A program made the translations under genes and the position numbers. A model generated the notes under the pieces. The model searched no databases. It was not told the origin of the DNA and was given only the letters and a program-made list of their open reading frames with translations. Positions 56,001 to 64,000 of a DNA stretch of 64,000 bases are shown in pieces. How positions within the stretch are numbered: position 1 is the first letter of the stretch; each line of letters starts with the position of its first letter. The stretch spans positions 3,064,418 through 3,128,417 of the forward strand of contig OY744609.1 in the NCBI GenBank assembly GCA_963556255.1, given 5' to 3'. This DNA is from Allolobophora icterica. Taxonomy: Eukaryota; Annelida; Clitellata; Crassiclitellata; Lumbricidae.

Positions 56001-57359
56001 GCATGAGTTAGCGTCAGGAAAATTAAAGAAATATGTTTGTTGTGCATTCAGGAACAAGAGCAAGTTACGTTGACCTATTTTGGGATCTTCGATGGTCATG
56101 CGGGTTACGGCACTGCCGTCTTGGCAGCTTCGTCTCTTCATTACATTATTACGGTATACATAGCAGCGTAATGCTGTAATTTTACGTTCTGAAATTGATC
56201 AATCTAAGAGGCAGGCAGTTAGTTAATCAGTCAAATAAATGAGTTAGTAAACGTGACGGCCAACCAGTCAATCAACCAGTCAATTAACTAGTCAATTGTT
56301 ACTAGTTTTATCATTCTTGCATTGAACATATGTGATGTAATGTAACCAGGCATTTATGAAGTCCCTTTATTTCCTCTTAGACAAAGAAGAGGTGTATTTT
56401 GAATAAAACGTCAGAATTGTTAATTAAATCATTTTATTATAAAAACTGATTAACCATTTAAACAGTGTGACTAAATAGATGGACTGTGTAGAATGTATCG
56501 ATTAATTAAAACGAATTTTGTTTATGATTTGCTTTTTCCAGGATAATCTCCTCTCGATATTACAGCAGTTGCTATCGGCTAAACAGAGGTCGTCGGAGGT
56601 CGCGACCTCGAGCAGCGTTGACCTGTACAGCTGCTGCGTGTGCCACTGTCACAGGTACCAGGCGATGCAGAAGAGCACGGCACCAGTGTTGGATGCAGCA
56701 GGGAATGGAGGACCGTTGCTCTTTGGACATAAGAAGGTTGAGATCACGATGGAAGAACTCGTGATTGGAGCCATTGAGAAGGCATTCCAGGANNNNNNNN
56801 NNNNNNNNNNNNNNNNNNNNNNNNNNNNNNNNNNNNNNNNNNNNNNNNNNNNNNNNNNNNNNNNNNNNNNNNNNNNNNNNNNNNNNNNNNNNNNNNNNNN
56901 NNNNNNNNNNNNNNNNNNNNNNNNNNNNNNNNNNNNNNNNNNNNNNNNNNNNNNNNNNNNNNNNNNNNNNNNNNNNNNNNNNNNNNNNNNNNGTGTCTGT
57001 CTATCTTTGTGTCTCTCTGTGTATATGTGTAGTTCTCTGTGTAATCGAAAAGGCATTCCAGGATATGGCTAGTATTCAACTGTCTGTGAGACAGACAGAC
57101 AGACAGACACACACACACACACAGTCACACACACAGAGCCACAAAGATACGCAACTGACAGACAGACAGACAGTCTGGGTCTGCGTATATCTGTCAGCTT
57201 GTGTAGTTTTATTTTGACTTCGTGTGTGTCCGTCTGTACATATCTTAGTGTGTCTGTCTGTATAGATTTCTCTGTATGACTGTCCATGTCTATCTCTCTA
57301 CTCTGTCTGCTTGCGTCCATCTGTATCTTATTCTTTTTGAGTTTGTATTTTGAAGCATT

Positions 57360-57405
<46 letters not shown>

Positions 57406-60400
57406 TTAATATTAATAATAATAATAATAATGATAATAATAATAATAATGACAACGACAACAATAATATTTATTGATATTTACCATGATAGATTGTATAA
57501 AAAGCATTTGAAAGTAAAAAAAATATTAATAATAATGTCGGAATTTAGGACAAGGCAATCGACGAAGCCAGGAAACGATTCAACGATTCGCTTGGTGGAT
57601 GTACGGCTTTGGCGGCCATCTTCTTCATGGGCAAACTGTTCATCGCAAATGCCGGAGACTGCAGGTTCCTACCACTTATTATTACTATTATTATTATATG
57701 TACTTTATTTCACTCAGATTAGAAAATGCAAAACGAACAAAATACAAAACAACAAAAATACAATTATTATTACTGTTATTACTATTATTATTATTTTGAT
57801 ATTTGTTATTATTGTGCTTTTATTAAGCACCGCTGTCTAATGACCAAGCACCAATCGATGGCGCTGAGCAGTTGAGAGTGAAGGACTTGCTCGAGGTCCC
57901 TACACAGTAACCGTCTCGGGGTAGAAGTCTCCCCCGCGGCAGAAGCAAGCACTCTAACCAATTGGTTGTCATGTCCTACCTGTGTTACCTCTTTACAAAC
58001 TGTTACTGGTTTACAACTGTTGCATCTTTCAGATGTTACATCTTTACAGATGTTACCCGGATGAGTTGTTACCTCTTTATAGGTGTAACTCCTTCAGATG
58101 TTACCTCTTTTAAGACATTTTCCTATTTACAGGTGTTACCTTTTTACAGACATTACCTCTTTACAACTGTAACCTATTTACAGCTGTTACCATGTTACGC
58201 AGTCTTGTCGAGCAGAGCAAAAAATTTAACTTCGTGCAGCTTTAAGAATGAATAAATTTAGATAATTTGTAAAATGTAAATAATTTTGTTTTAGAGCCGT
58301 CATTTGTCGCGATGGAAATGCAGAGCCCATGTCGTTCGATTTCACCCCCGAAACGGAACGAAAACGATTGAACATGCTGGTTCGTCCTCTTCTTATTCCA
58401 AGTTCTTGGTCCAATCTGATTGGACCGTAACAAACGAGAGGGACCTGTAGCCAATCGGTTAATCGCACTGAGCCTGCGCATGCAGAGGGTACGGGTTCGA
58501 TCCTCCTCCCCTGAGACGGTTACTGTGTAGGGACCTTCAGCAAGTCATTCACTCACAATTGCTCAGTGCCATCGATTGATGCTTAGTCATTAGATAGTGT
58601 GGTTTAATAAATGGGTAATAATAATAATAATAATTATAATCTATACAATGTCATATAGTTTCCTTATATGCAAATTTGTCCTGGTATAACGCTACGTCAC
58701 AAAGCCTTTCTGTTCTATTGTGAAACCGTTTGTGACGTCACTATACTGTCGTCTTGACGACGGCGTTCAGAACATTTTAACCAACGTCATAATTATGACG
58801 GGAAAATACACTAGTTATAATAATAATAATGACAATAATAACGATGATTCATTTGCACCTCAGCATTACCAACTTTGCACTAACTTCTTTTAAAAAATAA
58901 GTGAATAAATTATGAATTGATGTTGTTATAGGCGAGCCATTTCCCGTCTTGGCTTCACAACGAGTTCACGAACCGAGAGTTTGCTCGACGACCAACACGA
59001 AAGGACGTTGGAAAGCAGTTGCTCTGTCGAGAAGCATGGATGTCTGGATGGTAACTGCTTTTCTAATAATCTAAATAATAATTATTATTTGGGGAAAATA
59101 ATCTAAGAATAATCTTAATAATAATAATTTATTTATGGAAAATAATCTAAGAAATCTGTAGCATCACTGTAGGAATACAATACAGTGAACTGTATTTGAT
59201 ATTGCCTCCTTCCAAACAAAGTTCAGTAGTGCACTCACGTCCATATGACAGAACGTTGATGGCGATGAGCAACTGTGAGTGAAGGACTTGCTCAAGGTTG
59301 ATCTGGCCTTATCTGCAATGGAAACAAAGCTGATCTGACCTTATTCAATGGAAGGAAGGCTGATGTGACCCTGTCTTCTCTGCAATTCTGCTGAATTGGT
59401 CTTCGCTCCAACAGGGATAAAGCCAACATGGCCTTATTCCCTTATATGCATACTGCTACAGCTCGGTCCAGAAACTTTGCCTCTGTTGGGCCCACCAGCT
59501 GAAGTCTTTCTCGAGAGCTATGGCTTGAGCTCCTCAGTTTGTCCCTTCCACAGTTTTGTAAGCGCCTGAAGTCTGTATTATTCAACAGTGATTTCACTGG
59601 TTTTGATCAGGAGCACTGATGAGTTTTTCTTGAAGTGGTGCTTTATAAATGTCAGATGACAATTGCAAGTGCTTGCACTCTTATATATAACAGTATACGA
59701 CATATAACATTGGATCTGATGACATGCTTGGATGGTTTTCAGGGCTCTGCGGACCGTAACAGAAGAAGATCTCCGGGTTCCAGTTGTGACCGGAGATGGA
59801 AAAAGGGTAAAGGCAGCTCTTTGAAATTCTTGTAAAGATAAAGAAAACACAAACCATTATAAGACTCCTCAGAAGCATTATATTTATGTTAGTATGTATC
59901 TATGCATGTGTGTATATGTATGTGCATATGTATTGTATTGTATTGTATCTAAGCATTTATAAAGCGCCTCACACAGTATTCGCTAATCAGAGGCGCTCCC
60001 AGTGCGAAAGACCCAGTGAGTAGAAAGTGGTTTTAAGACAGCGGAACGAGGCACTTGGGCCACCATGTATGTATGTAATTATGTATACATGTATGTATTT
60101 ACGGATATATATGTATGTACAGTTTACTACGTATGCATGTATGCCTATAATATATATATATGTCTATGCATGATTGTATTAATATATGCATGTACACATA
60201 TATATATATATATGTATGTATGCTTGTATGTATGACATTGTATGTATGTATGTATTTTGGTATGTATCATGTATGTATGTATGTTTGTATATATTATACA
60301 TTCTATAAAATTTTTTTATTTTTGTAAAATAAAATGTGTTATTGAATGTTTTTTTCCTAGGCCCGACTGTTGGCGACAATCGGAGTGACACGGGGTTTTG

Positions 60401-62513
60401 GTGATCACAACCTTCGACTCTACGACTCGGAAATCCGAATAAAGCCCTTTCTAAGCACAGTTCCCGACGTAAGCAATGCACACACCGATAACGTAACTCT
60501 AGGTAAATTGTAACAGGATGTAAGGTAACTGTAGAGTAATGTAATTAGACCATTACGTGCTTACACTCAGTGGACATTATCATGTGCATACAATTGTCTT
60601 TGTTCTTGCTGATGTGCAAGCATTGTTACTGTAATTAGCAGCTTCTACACACGCCATTGTATTATTCTTGTTATGCATTTATTAAGTGCAACTATCTAAT
60701 GACGAAGCATCAATTGATGGTACTGAGCATTTGTGAGTGAAGGTCAAGGTCCCTACACAGTAATTTTTCAGCGCTGAGCAATTGTGAGCAAAGGACCCTT
60801 GCTCAAGGTCCATGCACAGTAACCATCTCAGCAGAACAGACTTGAACCCGTGCTCTCCGTAGTAAAAGGCATGCGCTCTAACCAAATCCGCTGACCTGTC
60901 ACATTGTGCTAATTCAACGTGTTGTCTGTTGCAGGTTAAGGTCATCGACATGAACAGTTCTTGTTATTCAGAGAACGACGTTCTTGTCATGGCATCCGAT
61001 GGTCTGTGGGACGTCATCAGCTGTGATCAGGCGGCACTTATCATTCAGAACTCCTTAGCAATGGTCGAAATCTCGAATCCGAAAAGGTCAATTAGTTTAC
61101 CTATTCGGAAATTGTCCTGTTGTATTGTTCTAAAGCCTGTTTACTTCTATCCAAAGAGATATCTACTAGTTTCCCTACGTGTAGTGGTTATGTAATGTGA
61201 TGTACATCTCCGAAATTTCTCAGCACCAAGCAACAGTCGCTGCGTCAAGGAGACGAACGTTTGCGATTAGGGGCCATCCATATATTACGTACGCAAAAAT
61301 CCGGGAAAATTGGACTCCCCCCCCCCCCTGTTCGCAAGCGTACTTTCTTCCACACCCCCCCTGTGTACGTACACTTGACGCACCCCCACCCCCCGAAGAC
61401 CAGCTGCAGAAAGTGTCTCGAAAGTCTGCACTTTAGGCCAGATTGAAGGATGAGTGAGGGCCAATATAGACAAATTATAGGTGTCTCGTTCACAGCACAG
61501 AATAACTGCACATGGCTTTTATATAATGTAATAAAATGCCATCGGACGACTATAGGACAATACAGAGTTATAAATAGGCTAATGTGGACGTCATAATTAG
61601 AAATTTATTTTGCGTACGTACACTTTTGTCCCCCCCCCTCCCCCCCGTTCGCACCCGTACGCAAAATCGCCAAAATCCGACCCCCCTCCGTGCGTACGTA
61701 ATATGTGGACGGCCCCTTACGATTTTATTCTTCAAGTCTTCAAGCACCAGATTGTTTGGTTGATTTAAGTGTCAAGTCAGAATCCAGGTCAAGATGAGGA
61801 GGCGGTATGGTGGCATGGTGGAAATTGTTGGTGATGGTGGTCATTGGATGGTGAAGGAGCGGAACCAGATAGGATAGCTTGAAATGTTCAGTTAGTGGTG
61901 AGGATAGTAGTTACTGGTTTAGTGACACCGTGTCATATAGATTACAGATGATTAGCTTCACCCTCCTCCTTCATCAGGTTTCGAGCTTCCCTGGATGTGT
62001 GGACCTTGAGTCAGTCCTTCACTTACAACTGCTCAGTGACATCGATTGATGCTTGGTCATTAGACAGTGGCGCTTAATAAATGCATAATACATAAGAATA
62101 ATGATAATAATGATTATAGTACTTGATCATTAGATGATGATGATGAGTACTCTGCCCGTAGGTCCATTGGCTTTTATGTCACCCAGGGATGAGATGAGTA
62201 AGGTGGTTTCTATTTTCCTTCCTCACAGACAATTGTATGTGAGGAACTTGTCCAAGGTGGCTATGCAGTGGCTTGACGTAGATTCGAACCTGTAACCCTC
62301 CGGCACAGAGCATACACCACCACATCCCATTAAATAGTGGCGCGTAATAAATGCATAGCAATAATAATTAATAATTTCAGGTATACCCTTGCGGCTCAAG
62401 ATCTGCTGATGCACGCACGTGGAAACCAACAGGGCCAGTGGAGAACAGTTGATGACGTCACAGTGTTTGTTATTCCGCTTCATTGCTATGGCAACAACAA
62501 TTCCAAAGTCTGA
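53052..62513 (+). CDS. PPM1H: PPM-type Ser/Thr protein phosphatase, PPM1H/J/M family, interrupted by a gap
   Basis: Metal-dependent Ser/Thr phosphatase. Exons: 53052-53341, 54417-55461, 56052-56153, 56542-56792 (runs into the gap), 57549-57664, 58295-58379, 58932-59050, 59743-59806, 60361-60468, 60935-61086, 62381-62513. All readable junctions keep phase. The start MLNRLKNAMASLAGDIP matches the PPM1H N terminus; GYAE/VINAGKSEVNEDQA crosses intron 1. Catalytic core: FGIFDGHAGYG (metal-binding Asp), GGCTALAAIFFMGKLFIANA then GDCR, TPETERKRL, ATIGVTRGFGDH, MASDGLWDV, and DDVTVFVIPL near the end. Exon 2 holds a Lys/Ser-rich repeat insertion of about 320 residues that makes the protein over 820 residues (514 in human). 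Exon 2 could instead end at 55452. The end of exon 4 is hidden by the gap. H, J and M paralogues cannot be separated with certainty; the symbol means the subfamily. Confidence 0.93.
53625..53870 (+). mobile_element. SINE family C in phosphatase intron 1
   Basis: GCTTCGAGATTTCTGCTCCA and CACTAACACTTCACACTTAT. Confidence 0.7.
54050..54270. repeat. TTTTGTTTAACTGG-type minisatellite
   Basis: Degenerate T-rich units in phosphatase intron 1, shortly before exon 2. Confidence 0.7.
54520..55430 (+). repeat. In-frame SKEAKS coding repeat inside phosphatase exon 2
   Basis: About 900 bp of tandem coding repeats. The first part repeats an 18-base unit (peptide SKEAKS); the second part repeats a longer unit of about 39 residues containing SSKGLDD, DDSKEAS and SSKELNDSKE. 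Because every unit is a multiple of three the frame stays open. The encoded segment is highly charged and probably disordered, inserted between the NEDQA and DGHAG motifs. Confidence 0.9.
55680..55880 (-). mobile_element. SINE family C in phosphatase intron 2
   Basis: CATCTTCCCACCGACAGTGT and ACAAATTTCTGCCTCG in reverse orientation. Confidence 0.7.
56793..56992. other. Assembly gap (200 N)
   Basis: A run of exactly 200 N, typical of a nominal scaffold gap. It interrupts the phosphatase gene right after the codons for IEKAFQ. On the far side, microsatellite-rich DNA is followed by a second copy of the same exon end (57044-57067). Confidence 0.99.
57044..57086 (+). pseudogene. Second copy of the phosphatase exon 4 end
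   Basis: Reads IEKAFQDMASIQLS, repeating the IEKAFQ that precedes the gap with two synonymous differences; the sequence 5' of it is not exon-like. It could be the true end of the exon (with GTGAGA as donor) or a duplicated, non-used fragment separated by a microsatellite. The sequence does not decide. Confidence 0.5.
57360..57445. repeat. (AAT)n microsatellite in phosphatase intron
   Basis: Nearly pure AAT units, 100 bp upstream of exon 57549. Confidence 0.95.
57838..57980 (-). mobile_element. SINE family B
   Basis: Reverse copy, with CAATCGATGGCGCTGAGCA and a GGTTAGAGTGCTTGC box on the minus strand; in a phosphatase intron. Confidence 0.7.
57980..58195. repeat. TGTTACCTCTTTACAGA minisatellite
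   Basis: About 11 degenerate 17-20-bp units in a phosphatase intron. Confidence 0.85.
58430..58625 (+). mobile_element. SINE family B with AAT tail
   Basis: GGGTTCGATCCTCC box, GACGGTTACTGTGTAGGGAC and a TAATAA tail. It starts about 50 bp after phosphatase exon 58295-58379. Confidence 0.75.
58635..58816 (-). mobile_element. Repeat family E in phosphatase intron
   Basis: Reverse copy, containing CGTCTTGACGACGGCG and CATAATTATGACGGGAAAA, ending at ACTAG. Confidence 0.65.
59385..59665 (+). pseudogene. LINE 3' fragment in phosphatase intron
   Basis: Reads SRNFASVGP, SLPQFCKRLKSVLFNSDF and ends with GTGGTGCTTTATAAATGTCA, same family as 41275-41640. Confidence 0.6.
59934..60062 (-). mobile_element. 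5'-truncated LINE 3' end with ATTGT tail
   Basis: Matches the terminal part of the copy at 5890-6330 (TTATAAAGCGC, GAGGCGCTCCCAGTGCGA). Confidence 0.7.
60665..60905 (-). mobile_element. SINE family B, internally duplicated
   Basis: Reverse copy in which the GAGCAATTGTGAG...GTCC...ACAGTAA part occurs twice. Confidence 0.65.
61270..61716. mobile_element. PIF/Harbinger-like miniature element, copy 2
   Basis: 447 bp, closely matching the copy at 47362-47810 over the whole length, again flanked by TTA. Lies in the last phosphatase intron. Confidence 0.88.
61985..62100 (+). mobile_element. SINE family B, 3' half
   Basis: CAGTCCTTCACTTACAACTG, then CATCGATTGATGCTTGGTC and an AATAA tail. Confidence 0.6.
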
Positions 62514-64000
62514 CCAGAGGCGCCGTCATTCTCTCTTCTACAAGAAATGCTTCAGCCGTTCGTTTTTGCAATGGACGACACGAGAGGGCGCTGGGTTATT
62601 TATTTTTGATCTTTGGGCTGCTGTTCAATTTCTTTTTACTTGTATTCAGTCATTGCTAAGTCTGTTGTGTTGTTGGTTGGTTTTAAATCGGTTGATTGTA
62701 AGTCGATTGAATTTGATTGGATTGAATCCACTGTACATTCGGTTTAATTATTTAGAGCCGATCGAAAAATCTGGTTTCATTTCTTTTGTATCTGTTTGGG
62801 GCTGCTGTAAAATCTAACATGGCTCATCAAATCTGAAGCAAGTTTATTTGCATTTGATAGGAGCACATGCATTAAATTTTATAGATTGAATGCATGCATA
62901 TTTGAAATCATAGGTGTCCGGAGGGCGGCAAGGAACAGATTTTGCAAATATTTAAAAAAATTAAGTCTCAACACGATTTTCAAATGAAGTTAGCACATGT
63001 TCTGGGCTCATGAATAGCTATTCCATGCAAAAAAGTCATTTTGCTCCCCCTAAAAATTTTACTTGTGCTAAAAAAATTTTGCCCTCCCATACAAAATTCG
63101 TGCGGACACCCATGTTTGAAATAGACTTTTAATAATAATCAGACTATTTATATTGTGCCATAGATCACCCTGATGTCGGTAATGTAGACACACAACTGTA
63201 ACTTTAACATGTATTGATTAACAAAACAACTTGTAAACAGTTTAGATTAACAATAAGTAGCATGAGAGGATGTCCTCTCTTGCAAAGTGAGTACTTGTCC
63301 TCGCTGAAGAGCTGTCTGCTCGAATCTGCTTTAATTTCTAATGTATTATAATTCAGTTTGAGGCAATCTCTTTCAGATCTTGATCTAATTATGATGTACT
63401 CGGATCTGGCGTAACCCATTCTGATCGCATGTGTTCAGATGACTGATCAAATTGAACCCTTGAGTAGATTTTGTATAAATACTTATCAATGCAACATTAC
63501 ACAATGTCTATACATATATGTATATACATATAAAATATATATTATATATATATATAACCTGAATGAACCTTGCTTGGTGTCTAATCTTACGAGAGGTGAT
63601 CTGGTCAGGCCAGGCAGCTGATTATTTTGCTCCAGTAACATGATAATAGACAATTGGTGTTGATCTTTGGATTGTGATCGAATTGAACCTCAGAGCCCAA
63701 TCTAGTCCAGGTCGAGTTTCACTAGGTAAGGTCATTGAAATGACTTGTGGAGAAGAGTTGTCATGTTGTCATCATTATTATAATTATTATTAATATTGTT
63801 ATTATTATTTCTGTATCATGAGGTAAGGGTAATCCCTAAATAGAAAATCCCTGTAGAAAGAAAATATTGTTTCAAGACCATTTATTGTTGTTTTTACCAT
63901 TTGTTTTTCTGTTGTTGGAAATAGTCTTTCAAGACTCCAGAAATGTCTAGAGACTGTTAGCAAATTAGTATTTACTATTATTTTTATTGTTATTATTACT
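62514..64000. other. Phosphatase 3' flank
   Basis: Probable 3'UTR then intergenic DNA, with one hAT-type element (62909) and AT microsatellites near 63500 and 63780. No further gene seen. Confidence 0.5.
62909..63114. mobile_element. hAT-type miniature element
   Basis: Ends CATAGGTGTCCG / CATGGGTGTCCG, perfect 8-bp duplication TTTGAAAT. Confidence 0.9.

Overview
The window looks like nuclear DNA of an animal, most likely a marine invertebrate. It has spliced genes with short exons and long repeat-filled introns, a very dense and varied transposon load, and animal-type proteins. Many AT-rich introns and the frequent palindrome TAGGCCTA are compatible with an echinoderm-like deuterostome, but I cannot fix the taxon from sequence alone. 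A 200-base run of N (56793-56992) marks a scaffold gap.

Five protein genes can be built. (1) 12141-18649, plus: a secreted protein with a signal peptide, an acidic/basic linker and one LDL-receptor class A domain, three exons, not assigned to a named gene. (2) 28420-33626, plus: TRMT12/TYW2, the wybutosine-pathway tRNA enzyme, six exons. (3) 38457-43301, minus: INO80E, a chromatin-remodeller subunit, seven exons, convergent with TYW2. (4) 49664-51484, minus: FPGT, fucose-1-phosphate guanylyltransferase, one exon. (5) 53052-62513, plus: a PPM1H/J/M-family protein phosphatase, about twelve exons, divergent from FPGT. These are ordinary housekeeping or signalling genes and do not form a pathway together. 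All introns in the models keep reading phase; two need GC-AG splice sites.

The rest is mostly mobile DNA. The first 12 kb holds degraded CR1/L2-like LINE pieces, two Helitrons (one nested in a LINE, with an unoccupied paralogous site elsewhere in the window) and short hAT-type elements. At 22338-28345 lies a 6 kb foldback-type element: two inverted arms built of about 194-bp tandem monomers, similar short termini, and a 9-bp target duplication; its right end is 66 bp from the TYW2 start codon. At 34199-37255 is an uninterrupted RTE-type retrotransposon ORF. A dozen hAT-type miniature elements can be delimited to the base by 8-bp target duplications, plus a pair of 447-449-bp elements with TTA duplications. 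tRNA-like SINE families, microsatellites and diverged minisatellites fill most introns.

I found no defence system, CRISPR array, operon or clearly new biochemical system. The most unusual items are the foldback element beside TYW2, the palindrome array inside a Helitron, the 17-bp minisatellite with a 7-unit higher-order period, the two GC-AG introns, and the large Lys/Ser-rich insertion in the phosphatase.
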